The notes: generated by a model from the letters alone, not told the origin. A DNA stretch of 39,963 nt from Comamonadaceae bacterium PBBC1 (GCA_002256145.1 NKIP01000031.1:1-39963); one strand, 5' to 3'. Numbered from the stretch's first letter, positions 26,286 through 35,361 are shown. Numbers and translations: made by a program.

Positions 26286-27200
26286 ATGAACTCCAGAATC
26301 CGCACCGCCTGGCTTTTCCTCACCCCCATGATCGTGCTCATGCTGATCGTGGCAGTGTGGCCCTTGGCCCGCTCCATTTGGTTCAGTTTCACCGACACCA
26401 ACATCAACGACATCGCCGCAGGCCAGTTTGTGGGCCTGGAAAACTACTTCGGTGAATACGGCCTGTTCTTCAACCCCAACGACGAAGAAGGTTTTTGGGC
26501 TGGGGACTGGGGCGTGTCGATCCGCAACACCTTCAGCTTTGCGGTGGTCTCGGTCATCCTCGAAACCCTGACGGGTTTGGGTTTGGCGCTGCTGCTCAAC
26601 CAAGAGTTCAAGGGCCGCGCCTTTGTGCGCACCGCCGTGCTGGTGCCTTGGGCCATCCCGACCATCGTGTCGGCCAAAATGTGGGGCTGGATGCTCAACG
26701 ACCAGTTTGGTGTGATCAACACCCTGCTGCTGGACGCCGGGCTGATCAGCCAAAAAATCGCTTGGACCGCCGAGCCCAGCTACGCGCTGTGGACGGTGGT
26801 CATGGTCGATGTGTGGAAGACCACACCCTTCATGGCCTTGTTGATTTTGGCCGCGCTGCAAACCGTGCCCAAGGACTGCTACGAAGCCGCCCGCGTGGAC
26901 GGCGTGCACCCGCTGCGCGTGTTCTGGAAGATCACACTGCCCCTGATCCGGCAGCCACTTTTGGTGGCCATTGTGTTTCGCCTGCTTGACTCGCTGCGGG
27001 TGTTTGACCTGATTTATGTGCTGACCGCCAATGGCAGCACCACCATCAGCATGTCCGGCTTTGTGCGCCGCGAAATGGTGGAGTACGGCAACATGGGTTT
27101 TGGCTCAGCGGCGTCAACCTCGCTGTTCCTCATCATCATGCTGACCGCCATCCTTTTCCTGCGCTTGGCCCGCGTGAAACTTGCCGAGAACGCCCAATGA
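26286..27200 (+). CDS. ABC sugar transporter permease, MalF-like
   Basis: The 304-residue inner-membrane protein has six or so hydrophobic segments, beginning RIRTAWLFLTPMIVLMLIVAVWPLARSIWFSFTD, typical of CUT1-family permeases. The cytoplasmic EAA loop that docks on the ATPase reads YEAARVDGVHPLRVFWKITLPL (about 199-220). It forms the channel with the next gene's product. It starts six bases after the binding-protein stop and overlaps the next gene by four bases (ATGA). Confidence 0.93.
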   Translation: MNSRIRTAWLFLTPMIVLMLIVAVWPLARSIWFSFTDTNINDIAAGQFVGLENYFGEYGLFFNPNDEEGFWAGDWGVSIRNTFSFAVVSVILETLTGLGLALLLNQEFKGRAFVRTAVLVPWAIPTIVSAKMWGWMLNDQFGVINTLLLDAGLISQKIAWTAEPSYALWTVVMVDVWKTTPFMALLILAALQTVPKDCYEAARVDGVHPLRVFWKITLPLIRQPLLVAIVFRLLDSLRVFDLIYVLTANGSTTISMSGFVRREMVEYGNMGFGSAASTSLFLIIMLTAILFLRLARVKLAENAQ

Positions 27201-28033
27201 ACCACCGCTCCAAACTGGCCACAGCCCTGCTGTACCTGATCTCCGCCATCGTGGTGGTCTTGTCGGTCTACCCCTTCATCTACGCCATTTCGACCTCGCT
27301 CAAAACCGGCACCGCCCTGTTCAATTCGCAGCTGATCCCCAGCAACGCCGACTTGCGCAACTACGTGGCCTTGTTTGAAGGCGTGCAGCCCTTTGGCAAA
27401 AGCCTGCTCAACTCGATCATGGTGGCGGTGCTCACCGTGGGCTTTGCCATGCTGATGGGCGTGACCGCCGCTTATGCGCTGGGCCGCATCCGTTTCAAGG
27501 GCAAGGGCCTGCTTTTGGTCTGCATTTTGGGCGTGTCCATGTTTCCGCAGGTGGCGGTACTTTCGGGCATGTTCGAGCTGATCCAGTCGCTGGGCCTGTA
27601 CAACAAGGCTCTGGGCCTGGTGCTGCCCTACACCATCTTTACGCTGCCCTTCACCGTGTGGATTCTCACCACCTTCATGCGCGAGCTGCCCGGCGAACTC
27701 GAAGAAGCCGCCATCATGGACGGGTGCGGTCCGATCCGCATCATCTTCCAAGTCTTCATGCCGCTTTTGTGGCCCGCGCTGGTGTCCACCGGGCTGCTGG
27801 CCTTCATCGGGGCTTGGAACGAATTCATGTTTGCGCTGACCTTTGTGGTGAGCGACACCGAGCGCACCGTGCCGGTGGCCATCTCGCTGATCGCGGGGGC
27901 CACGGCGTTTGAAATTCCCTGGGGCACCATCATGGCCGGTTCGGTGATCGTCACCGTGCCGCTGCTGCTCTTGGTCTTCGTTTTCCAAAAACGCATCGTG
28001 TCGGGCCTGACCGCGGGCGCGGTCAAAGGTTGA
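27197..28033 (+). CDS. ABC sugar transporter permease, MalG-like
   Basis: The 278-residue inner-membrane partner has an EAA loop reading EEAAIMDGCGPIRIIFQVFMPL (about 173-194) and the MalG-type segment following it, FIGAWNEFMFALTFV. The N-terminal segment ALLYLISAIVVVLSVYPFIYAISTSLK fits CUT1 permeases. Translation is probably coupled to the preceding permease through a four-base overlap. It ends 22 bases before the alpha-glucosidase gene. Confidence 0.93.
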   Translation: MNHRSKLATALLYLISAIVVVLSVYPFIYAISTSLKTGTALFNSQLIPSNADLRNYVALFEGVQPFGKSLLNSIMVAVLTVGFAMLMGVTAAYALGRIRFKGKGLLLVCILGVSMFPQVAVLSGMFELIQSLGLYNKALGLVLPYTIFTLPFTVWILTTFMRELPGELEEAAIMDGCGPIRIIFQVFMPLLWPALVSTGLLAFIGAWNEFMFALTFVVSDTERTVPVAISLIAGATAFEIPWGTIMAGSVIVTVPLLLLVFVFQKRIVSGLTAGAVKG

Positions 28034-28055
28034 ACTTTTTTCGATTGCAAACACC

Positions 28056-29696
28056 ATGAACAAAGCACCCAACAACCACTGGTGGCGCGGTGGCGTCATT
28101 TACCAAATCTATCCCCGCTCTTTTGCCGACAGCAACAGCGACGGCGTGGGCGACTTGCCGGGCATCACCGCCAAGCTGGACTATGTGGCCAGCCTGGGCG
28201 TGGACGCGATCTGGCTCTCGCCTTTTTTCAAAAGCCCAATGAAGGATTTCGGCTACGACGTGAGCGACTACTGCGACGTCGACCCGCTGTTTGGCACGCT
28301 GGACGATTTCCGCACCTTGGTGCAAAGCGCACACGCCAAGGGCCTCAAAGTGGTGATCGACCAGGTGCTCTCGCACACCTCGGACCAGCACCCCTGGTTT
28401 GAGGAAAGTCGCGCCTCCAAAACCAACCCCAAAGCCGACTGGTATGTGTGGGCCGATGCCAAGGACGATGGCAACCCGCCCAACAACTGGCTGAGTGTGT
28501 TCGGTGGCAGCTCCTGGCAATGGGACACCCGCCGCAAGCAGTACTACCTGCACAATTTTTTGGCCAGCCAACCTGACCTGAACTTCCACAACCCTGAAGT
28601 GGTCGAGGCCATTTTGGGCACCGTCAAGTTCTGGCTGGAGCTGGGCGTGGACGGTTACCGCTTGGACACCGCACCGTTCTACTTCCACGACAAGGAACTG
28701 CGCAACAACCCGGGCCGGGGCGGGGCCAAGGAGGGCGACAACACCGTGTCCGACGTCAACCCCTACGGCTGGCAGTGGCATGTGTACGACAAAGAGCGCC
28801 CCGAGAACCTTGAATTTTTCAAGAAACTGCGCGCCTTGGTCGACCAGTACCCCAACACCACCATGGTCGGCGAGATCGGCACCGACGACAGCATTGCCAC
28901 CATGGCCGCCTACACCAGCGACGGTGACAAGCTGCACATGGCCTACAGCTTTGACTTGCTGGGCAAGGATTCGAGCGCGCCCTATTTGCACGGCCTGATG
29001 CAAAAATTCGCCGAAAAAAGCCAGGGCGGCTGGCCGTCCTGGGCACTGGCCAACCACGATGTGGAGCGGGTCGGCTCGCGCTGGGGCGGCCCCGAGCGCA
29101 ACTTGCAAAAACTGCGCTTGGCCGCCGCTTTTCAGATGTGCCTGCGCGGCTCGCCCTGCCTGTACCAGGGCGACGAACTCGGCCTGCCCGAGGCCGACAT
29201 CGCCTTTGAAGACCTGCAAGACCCGCCCGGCATCGCCATGTGGCCCGAATACAAAGGCCGCGACGGCTGCCGCACGCCCATGCCCTGGGTGAGCCAAGCG
29301 GCTGACATCGGCTTTGGCGATGGCAAGACCAAAGCCTGGCTGCCCTACACCGAGGCCTACCGCCCACTGGCCGCCGATGTGCAAGAGCGCGATGCGGCGT
29401 CGCACCTGAACTTTTATCGCCAACTGCTGCAGTGGCGTCGCACACAACCCGCCCTCATCCACGGCGAACAAGCATTGCTGCCCGTGCACCCGCAGGTCAT
29501 GGCCTTTGTGCGCGAGCACGAGGGCCAACGCGTGCTGTGCGCTTTCAACTTCAGCGCGCAAGCGGCCAGCCTGCCCCTGTCGTCCGACATGCAGGCACTG
29601 CACACCATAACGCTGCCCGGCCTGAGTGGCGGCTGCTTGTCGGGCCACGCTTTGGCCTTTGAGCCCTTTGGTGGCCTCATCGTTCAATTGGCCTGA
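28056..29696 (+). CDS. Cytoplasmic alpha-glucosidase, GH13 subfamily 23-like (AglA type)
   Basis: The 546-residue enzyme without signal peptide starts WWRGGVIYQIYPRSFADSNSDGVGDLPGI. Catalytic residues: D204 in GYRLDTAP, E273 in MVGEIGTD, D335 in LANHDVERVG; QPDLNFHNP (172-180) is conserved region V. The residue after the nucleophile is Thr205, which in GH13 alpha-glucosidases goes with alpha-1,4 preference. It would release glucose from maltose and maltodextrins brought in by the ABC carrier. It sits between permease and ATPase genes, the position of aglA in rhizobial aglEFGAK. No good ribosome binding site precedes the ATG; the upstream TTTTTTCGATTGCA is a half LacI-type site of doubtful meaning. 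Confidence 0.92.
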   Translation: MNKAPNNHWWRGGVIYQIYPRSFADSNSDGVGDLPGITAKLDYVASLGVDAIWLSPFFKSPMKDFGYDVSDYCDVDPLFGTLDDFRTLVQSAHAKGLKVVIDQVLSHTSDQHPWFEESRASKTNPKADWYVWADAKDDGNPPNNWLSVFGGSSWQWDTRRKQYYLHNFLASQPDLNFHNPEVVEAILGTVKFWLELGVDGYRLDTAPFYFHDKELRNNPGRGGAKEGDNTVSDVNPYGWQWHVYDKERPENLEFFKKLRALVDQYPNTTMVGEIGTDDSIATMAAYTSDGDKLHMAYSFDLLGKDSSAPYLHGLMQKFAEKSQGGWPSWALANHDVERVGSRWGGPERNLQKLRLAAAFQMCLRGSPCLYQGDELGLPEADIAFEDLQDPPGIAMWPEYKGRDGCRTPMPWVSQAADIGFGDGKTKAWLPYTEAYRPLAADVQERDAASHLNFYRQLLQWRRTQPALIHGEQALLPVHPQVMAFVREHEGQRVLCAFNFSAQAASLPLSSDMQALHTITLPGLSGGCLSGHALAFEPFGGLIVQLA

Positions 29697-29757
29697 ATTG
29701 ACCTGAATAGGCCCGAACCGGCCCCACCGAAACCTACACCGCGCTGGAGTACACCCC

Positions 29758-30891
29758 ATGTCCCGCATCGAATTCAAGAACATCTGCAAGCGCTACGCAC
29801 CGCATTTGCCGATGACCATCCACAACGCCAACCTGACCATCGAGCACGGCGAATTTTGTGTCTTTGTTGGCCCCTCGGGCTGCGGCAAATCCACCCTGCT
29901 GCGCATGGTGGCCGGTCTGGAAGACATCAGCTCCGGCGATTTGCTGATCGGCGACCAACGCGTGAACGACCTGCCCCCAGCCAAGCGCGGCGTGGCCATG
30001 GTGTTCCAGAGTTACGCGCTTTACCCGCACATGACCGTGGGTGAAAACATGGCCTTTGGTCTGCGCGTGTTGGGCTCGAACAAAGCCGAGATCGACCGCA
30101 AGGTGAAAGAGGCCGCAGACATTTTGCAGCTGACCCCGCTGCTGGACCGCCTGCCCAAAGCCCTGTCGGGCGGGCAGCGCCAGCGCGTGGCGATTGGCCG
30201 CGCCATCGTCAAGCAACCCAAGGTGTTTTTGTTTGACGAACCCCTGTCCAACTTGGATGCGGCTTTGCGCGTGCAGACCCGGCTGGAGATCGCCAAGCTG
30301 CACAAAGACATGGGCTCAGCCAGCATGATCTATGTGACGCACGACCAGGTCGAGGCCATGACCCTGGCCAACAAAATCGTGCTGCTGCACACCGGTGCAC
30401 TGATCCAGGAGCGCGGCAGCGTGGCGCAGGTGGGCTCGCCCATGAACCTGTACCACCGCCCGGCCAGCCTGTTCGTGGCCGAATTCATCGGCTCGCCCAA
30501 GATGAACCTGCTCAAAGGCACGCTGCAAAGTGCCGAGGCCACACACGCCACGGTGGACGTGGGCGGCCACACGCTCACGGTGGCGGTGGACGCCCGCCAT
30601 TTAAAAGCCGGTGAAGCGGTGCAAGTGGGCATTCGCCCCGAGCACATTCCTTTGGGTGCCGAAGGTGCAGGCACCGCCGTGACCGCCAGCTTGCAACACA
30701 TCGAACGCCTGGGCGATGCGTCGCTGCTGTATGTGCAAATCCCGGGCCAACCCATGGCCACCGTCAAGGTCGAGGGCAGCGCCGCGCTGGCCGCGGGCTC
30801 GGCCCTCACGCTGCGCCTGATGCCCGATCAGCTGCACCTGTTTGACCGCCAAGGCATCGCCTGCCACCGCACCGTGGAACTGCCCGAATAA
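29758..30891 (+). CDS. ABC transporter ATPase, MalK/UgpC type
   Basis: The 377-residue cytoplasmic ATPase has Walker A GPSGCGKS (38-45), Q-loop Q84, signature LSGGQ (136-140), Walker B VFLFDEP (156-162), D-loop SNLDA and switch histidine H195 (VTHDQVEAMTLA). The C-terminal part (about 235-377) is the MalK-type OB-fold/TOBE regulatory domain (VGIRPEHIPLG). It powers the two permeases upstream and may be sensitive to regulatory inputs on its C-terminal domain. GGAG lies about 10 bases before the ATG. It is located after the alpha-glucosidase, as aglK is. Confidence 0.95.
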   Translation: MSRIEFKNICKRYAPHLPMTIHNANLTIEHGEFCVFVGPSGCGKSTLLRMVAGLEDISSGDLLIGDQRVNDLPPAKRGVAMVFQSYALYPHMTVGENMAFGLRVLGSNKAEIDRKVKEAADILQLTPLLDRLPKALSGGQRQRVAIGRAIVKQPKVFLFDEPLSNLDAALRVQTRLEIAKLHKDMGSASMIYVTHDQVEAMTLANKIVLLHTGALIQERGSVAQVGSPMNLYHRPASLFVAEFIGSPKMNLLKGTLQSAEATHATVDVGGHTLTVAVDARHLKAGEAVQVGIRPEHIPLGAEGAGTAVTASLQHIERLGDASLLYVQIPGQPMATVKVEGSAALAAGSALTLRLMPDQLHLFDRQGIACHRTVELPE

Positions 30892-30926
30892 GCCCCTGCT
30901 TTTTTCATTGCGTATTGGCCCCCGTC

Positions 30927-32657
30927 ATGAACTCATCCGATCAAGCCTGGTGGAAAAGCAGCGCCGTCTACCAAATCTACCCCCGCAGCTTTTGTGACAG
31001 CAACGGTGACGGCATCGGCGACATCCCGGGCATCACGAGCAAGCTGGACCATCTGAAAACGCTGGGCGTGGACGTGGTCTGGCTCTCGCCGGTGTACGAA
31101 TCGCCCAACGACGACAACGGTTACGACATCAGCAACTACCGCGCCATCATGGGCGAGTTTGGCAGCATGGCCGACTTTGATGCCATGCTGGCGGGCATGA
31201 GCGAGCGCGGCATAGCGCTCATGATGGACCTGGTGGTCAACCACACCTCAGACGAGCACGTATGGTTCCGCCAAGCGCGCTCTTCGCGTGACAACCCGTA
31301 CCACGATTACTACATCTGGCAAGAACCCGTGGAAGGCCGCGAACCCACCAATTGGGAATCGGCCTTCAGCGGCTCGGCCTGGAGCTTGAACGAGGCCACG
31401 GGCGAGTACTACCTGCACATGTTCTCGCCCAAGCAGCCTGACCTGAACTGGGAGAACCCCAAGGTGCGTGCCGAGGTCTATGACCTGATGCACTTTTGGT
31501 TCAAAAAAGGCGTGCGCGGTTTTCGCATGGACGTGATCAACCTGATCTCCAAGCCCTGGCGAGCGGACGGCAGCCTGCCCGATGCGCCCGTGGTGCAGCG
31601 GGGGTTTTTGCAGCCCGCTTTCGAGATGGTCAAACACGGCCCGTGCTTTATGAAATTCATGCGCGAGATGCGCCACGAAGTGCTGGACCATTACAACAGC
31701 CTCACCGTGGGCGAATCACCCTGCGCCACCGTGGAAGAAGCCGCCGAGATCACCCACCCCGACACCGGGGCCTTGAACATGGTGTTCCAGTTTGAACACA
31801 TGGACCTGGACAGCCAAGCGGGCAAAGGCAAATGGGCGCTCAAAGCCCTGCACTTGCCCGACCTCAAAGCCAGCCTGAGCCGCTGGCAAAACGGCCTGCA
31901 TGGCCGAGGCTGGAACAGCCTGTACTGGAACAACCACGACCAACCGCGCATCGTCTCACGCTTGGGCGACGACGGCCCCCAATACCGCGAACGCTCGGCC
32001 AAAATGCTGGCCACTTGCCTGCACTTGATGCAAGGCACGCCCTATGTCTACCAAGGCGAAGAACTGGGCATGACCAATGTGGCCTGGCCCGACATCACGC
32101 ACTACCAAGACATCGAAACCCGCAACATGTACCGCGTGGCCACCCAAGAAAAAGGCCAGTCCCCCGACAAAGTGCTGCGCAGCATCCACGCCAAAGGCCG
32201 CGACAACGCCCGCACCCCCATGCAGTGGACCGCACAGGCCCATGGCGGCTTCACCACCGGCACCCCATGGCTGGCGGTGCACAAAAACCACGACCACATC
32301 AACGCCGAGGCGGCGCTGGCCCAGCCCGACTCGGTGTTTCACCACTACCGCCAACTGTTGGCCCTGCGCAAGCAATGGCCCGTGCTGGTGCATGGCCGCT
32401 ACACACTGCTGCTGCCCGCACACCCCCATGTGTTTGCCTACCTGCGCTCGGACGAACAACACAGCGTGGTGGTGCTGTGCAATTTCAGCGGCCAGTTCCA
32501 GCGCCTGCCGCTGACGGAACTGCCCGATCTGCGCACAGCCACCCCCCTGATCGGCAACCTGCCCTTTGAAGAATGGCCCATGGCCCCCGACACCCTGGCC
32601 GCCTGGGAAGTCCGGGCTTACCTGCTGCCCGGTGCAGCTTTAACACACAACGCTTGA
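30927..32657 (+). CDS. Cytoplasmic oligo-1,6-glucosidase/alpha-glucosidase (GH13 subfamily 31-like)
   Basis: The 576-residue enzyme without signal peptide starts WWKSSAVYQIYPRSFCDSNGDGIGDIPGI. It carries QPDLNWENP (170-178), the oligo-1,6-glucosidase form of conserved region V, nucleophile D202 in GFRMDVINLIS, acid/base E263 in VGESP and D338 in WNNHDQPR, plus ARTPMQW. The residue after the nucleophile is Val203, a determinant that goes with alpha-1,6 activity, unlike Thr205 in the glucosidase at 28056. It would handle isomaltose and panose left by starch breakdown. I used the ATG at 30927; a TTG at 30915 would add four residues. Trehalose-6-phosphate hydrolase is a related alternative. Confidence 0.9.
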   Translation: MNSSDQAWWKSSAVYQIYPRSFCDSNGDGIGDIPGITSKLDHLKTLGVDVVWLSPVYESPNDDNGYDISNYRAIMGEFGSMADFDAMLAGMSERGIALMMDLVVNHTSDEHVWFRQARSSRDNPYHDYYIWQEPVEGREPTNWESAFSGSAWSLNEATGEYYLHMFSPKQPDLNWENPKVRAEVYDLMHFWFKKGVRGFRMDVINLISKPWRADGSLPDAPVVQRGFLQPAFEMVKHGPCFMKFMREMRHEVLDHYNSLTVGESPCATVEEAAEITHPDTGALNMVFQFEHMDLDSQAGKGKWALKALHLPDLKASLSRWQNGLHGRGWNSLYWNNHDQPRIVSRLGDDGPQYRERSAKMLATCLHLMQGTPYVYQGEELGMTNVAWPDITHYQDIETRNMYRVATQEKGQSPDKVLRSIHAKGRDNARTPMQWTAQAHGGFTTGTPWLAVHKNHDHINAEAALAQPDSVFHHYRQLLALRKQWPVLVHGRYTLLLPAHPHVFAYLRSDEQHSVVVLCNFSGQFQRLPLTELPDLRTATPLIGNLPFEEWPMAPDTLAAWEVRAYLLPGAALTHNA

Positions 32658-32664
32658 GTCCTCC

Positions 32665-34251
32665 ATGACACACCACCGCCGTTGGCAACGCACCGCACTC
32701 TGGCTGGGTCTTGCCCCCCTCACCCTGCTGTCCGCTCAGGCCATTTCAGCAAGCTCGGTCTACGATGCCCGAGAAAAAGACTGGCGCAATGGCGCTGTGG
32801 TCTACCAAATCTTGGTGGACCGTTTTGTGCCTTCGGCCAATCTGGCCGCCAAAAAGCACCTCTACCCGGCCCCCAAAGTGCTGCACGACTGGCACGAAGT
32901 GCCGCAGCGCGGTGTGGATCTGCCCGATCAAAAACTCAACAGCCAAGAGCTGGCCTTTTGGGGCGGCGACCTGCAAAGCGCCCGTTCGCGGCTAGACCAT
33001 GTGCAGCAACTCGGGGCCACGGCGGTCTACCTCAACCCCATCCACCTGGCCTGGACCAACCACAAATACGACGCCCTCGACTTCAAGGCCATCTCCCCCG
33101 AATTCGGCACCCGCGAAGACTTCAAACAATTTGCCCGCGAAGCGCACCAGCGCGGCATGAAAGTGGTGCTGGACGGTGTGTTCAACCACATGGGCCGCAA
33201 CAGCCCGGCCTTCAAAGAAGCCATGGCCAAGCCGAGCAGCCCTTGGCGCCACTGGTTTGCCATTGGCCCGCAATACAAAGGCGGGGCACGGGTCTGGACC
33301 GGTTACCAAAACCTGCCCGAACTCAACCTGGAACACCCGCCCGTGCGCCAGTACCTGTATGAAGCGCCCGACTCGGTGCTGCGCGGCTACCTGCGCGACG
33401 GGGCCGACGGCTGGCGTCTGGACACGGCGTTTGAGTTGGGCCACCGTTACCTGCAAGACCTGCGCCATGCAGCCCGCCAAGAGAAAAAAGACGCACTCAT
33501 CGTGGGCGAGATCGTCAACTACCCCGACCAATGGCTGCAATCGATGGACGGGGTGATGAACTTCACGCTGCGGCAAATCATCCTCGGCCTGGCCCAAGGC
33601 GAACTGAGCACGGCCGCCGCCACCCGCATGACCGAACGCCTGGTGCGTGACGCAGGCATCGAGCCGCTGCTCAAGTCTTGGAACGTGATCGACAACCACG
33701 ACATTCCCCGCATCCACACCCAACTGCCCGACACGCGCCTGCGCCGCTTGGTGCAAGCGCTGCAATTCACCCTGCCGGGCTCGCCCAATGTGTATTACGG
33801 CAGCGAAGTCGGCATGACCGGCGGCGGCGACCCGGAAAACCGAGGCCCCATGCGCTGGGACCAAGTGCAGGCCGACCAAGCCGAACTGGTCTGGATGAAA
33901 CGGCTGATTGCCCTGCAGCAAGGGCACCGGGCCCTGCGCGTGGGCGACTACCGCCGCATCGAGGCTGAGCGCCTGTTCGCCTTTGAACGCCACACCGACA
34001 AAGCACTGGACACGCGCATCGTGCTGGCCAACCCGAGCCACACACCCGTGACCGAAAAAATCATGGTGGCCAACGCCGCCCTGATGGACGACACCCCCCT
34101 GGTGAACCTGCTGGCCGACGCCCCCCGCCAAACCGTGACCACCATGGGCCCCGGCCTGATCACCGTCACCGTGCCCGCACAAAGCGTGATGGTGCTGCAA
34201 CCCGTGGAACGCGATTTGGGTGGGTACAGTCGGTACAAGCGGGTGCGGTGA
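32665..34251 (+). CDS. Exported GH13 alpha-amylase/neopullulanase-like enzyme
   Basis: The 528-residue protein has a signal peptide (about 1-29, LTLLSAQAISA) and enters the GH13 barrel directly: WRNGAVVYQILVDRFVPSANLA, WGGDLQSARSRLDHVQQLGATAVYLNPI, VVLDGVFNHMGRN. Catalytic residues are D253 in GWRLDTAFEL, E282 in IVGEIVNYP and D346 in VIDNHDIPR. WGGDL and YLNPIF-like motifs occur in neopullulanase-type enzymes, but the N-terminal beta-sandwich of those enzymes is missing. It starts eight bases after the previous stop and closes the long plus-strand operon, so a periplasmic enzyme is coordinated with uptake. Substrate specificity is uncertain. Confidence 0.9.
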   Translation: MTHHRRWQRTALWLGLAPLTLLSAQAISASSVYDAREKDWRNGAVVYQILVDRFVPSANLAAKKHLYPAPKVLHDWHEVPQRGVDLPDQKLNSQELAFWGGDLQSARSRLDHVQQLGATAVYLNPIHLAWTNHKYDALDFKAISPEFGTREDFKQFAREAHQRGMKVVLDGVFNHMGRNSPAFKEAMAKPSSPWRHWFAIGPQYKGGARVWTGYQNLPELNLEHPPVRQYLYEAPDSVLRGYLRDGADGWRLDTAFELGHRYLQDLRHAARQEKKDALIVGEIVNYPDQWLQSMDGVMNFTLRQIILGLAQGELSTAAATRMTERLVRDAGIEPLLKSWNVIDNHDIPRIHTQLPDTRLRRLVQALQFTLPGSPNVYYGSEVGMTGGGDPENRGPMRWDQVQADQAELVWMKRLIALQQGHRALRVGDYRRIEAERLFAFERHTDKALDTRIVLANPSHTPVTEKIMVANAALMDDTPLVNLLADAPRQTVTTMGPGLITVTVPAQSVMVLQPVERDLGGYSRYKRVR

Positions 34252-34330
34252 AGTTTGCAAAATGTCAGGCTCATGTGAATCCAATCGGAATGCAGATTGC
34301 ATCTAAGTGGTTTTCAACTCGGAGAACGAC

Positions 34331-34792
34331 ATGGACAAAAACTTCTGGCCCCCGATCTTGGCTTTGGCGATTCCGCTGCTGGCTTTGCTGATCCCGATTG
34401 CTTACATTGTTTTTCGCTTTGTGCTGCAAAGCCGCAAGGCCCAGCTGATGCATGAGACCCTTCGCCATTTTGCGCAACTGGGGCAGCCCATTCCGCCTGA
34501 ATTGTTGCAACAAGAGCCACCCAGCGCCGCCTTGGCTGCCCCCACACCGGAGCAAAAAGCCGAGCGCGTGGCCAGCTTGCTGCGCAAGTCGGTGTTGGCC
34601 ATGTGTTCGGGCTTGGGGCTGGGCTTGGTGGTGTATTGGGTCAACCTCGATCACGGTGAGTTCAACGGTTTCCACGGCTGGGCCTGGGGCTTGTTGCCCT
34701 TCATCTTGGGCTTGGGCTGGCTGTTTCTTTGGGTGGCCGAATCTCGGCAGCTGCGGCATGAACAGGCACTGGCGCGTGGCGAGTCGGACTGA
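34331..34792 (+). CDS. Small inner-membrane protein (DUF6249-like) upstream of an ECF sigma factor
   Basis: The 153-residue protein has three hydrophobic segments (about 6-32, 86-103, 117-137) and a charged cytoplasmic or periplasmic loop (33-85) with QLGQPIPPELL. Resemblance to DUF6249-type proteins is from memory of the pattern, not a search. GGAGAACGAC lies directly before the ATG at 34331, excluding the longer reading from 34307. The next gene, an ECF sigma factor, starts two bases after its stop, so the three genes 34331-35795 form one operon. It may take part in signal sensing; no function is established. Confidence 0.82.
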   Translation: MDKNFWPPILALAIPLLALLIPIAYIVFRFVLQSRKAQLMHETLRHFAQLGQPIPPELLQQEPPSAALAAPTPEQKAERVASLLRKSVLAMCSGLGLGLVVYWVNLDHGEFNGFHGWAWGLLPFILGLGWLFLWVAESRQLRHEQALARGESD

Positions 34793-34794
34793 GT

Positions 34795-35361
34795 GTGTCC
34801 GCCCCCTCTTTGGCGCAGGAGCGCGAGTGGCTGCGCTTGGCGCAGCACCATCGCGATCCACAGGCCTTCGGGCAGCTGGTGGCCCTTCACCAGGGGCGTG
34901 TGCGTGCGGTGCTGCGCAAGCTCACCCGGGGCCAGCGGGCCCTGGCCGATGAGTTGGCGCAAGAAACTTTCATCAAAGCTTGGCGGGCCTTGCCCACGTT
35001 CCGGCACGGGGCGCAGTGGAGCACTTGGCTGCACCGCATTGCTTACCTCGAATTTTTGCAGCACCAAAGGCGCTGGGCCGATGAGCACGGCAACACCGCA
35101 TCTCCCGAGCATCAGGCCATCGAAGCCACGCACTCGGCCCACGATTTGCGCCTAGACTTGGAGAAGGCCTTGGCACAATTGCACCCTTTGGAAAACGCCG
35201 CCATCGTGTACTGTTACCACGGCGGTTTGAGCCATGCTGAGGCGGCGCAAGTTTTGGACTTGCCTTTGGGCACCGTCAAAAGCCATGTCTTGCGCGGGCG
35301 CGCCAAACTGCAAACGTTGCTGGCCGCATGGAAGCCCACAGACACTCAGGAGTCACCATGA
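34795..35361 (+). CDS. ECF-type RNA polymerase sigma factor
   Basis: The 188-residue protein has sigma region 2 (about 25-90; DELAQETFIKAWRALPTF with WSTWLHRIAYLEFLQHQRR) and region 4 helix-turn-helix (about 130-180; YHGGLSHAEAAQVLDLPLGTVKSHVLRGRAKL). It directs RNA polymerase to an alternative promoter set, released by an anti-sigma factor. The start is a GTG two bases after the preceding stop; the coding sequence overlaps the next start by four bases (ATGA), the standard sigma/anti-sigma coupling. Its target promoters are not identifiable here. It has no obvious link to sugar use beyond position. Confidence 0.93.
   Translation: MSAPSLAQEREWLRLAQHHRDPQAFGQLVALHQGRVRAVLRKLTRGQRALADELAQETFIKAWRALPTFRHGAQWSTWLHRIAYLEFLQHQRRWADEHGNTASPEHQAIEATHSAHDLRLDLEKALAQLHPLENAAIVYCYHGGLSHAEAAQVLDLPLGTVKSHVLRGRAKLQTLLAAWKPTDTQESP

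Noticed and set aside
25350..26909. Long open frame (519 codons) on the minus strand opposite the ABC binding protein and permease
   Set aside because: Shadow of GC-rich third-position bias: His/Gly/Gln-rich composition, no recognisable domain, and fully covered by well-supported genes on the other strand. The same applies to long antisense frames at 28023-29789 (minus), 20581-22092, 18628-20100 and 16862-18064 (plus), and 32992-34302 (minus).
28036..28049. TTTTTTCGATTGCA as an operator before the AglA-type glucosidase
   Set aside because: Only one half-site is present, in a 22-base gap inside an operon; no promoter is needed there.
34290..34302. ATGCAGATTGCAT palindrome upstream of the sigma-factor operon as another LacI-type operator
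   Set aside because: It is odd-length, lacks the central CG and does not match the core TGCAATCGATTGCA outside the arms. It could be chance.
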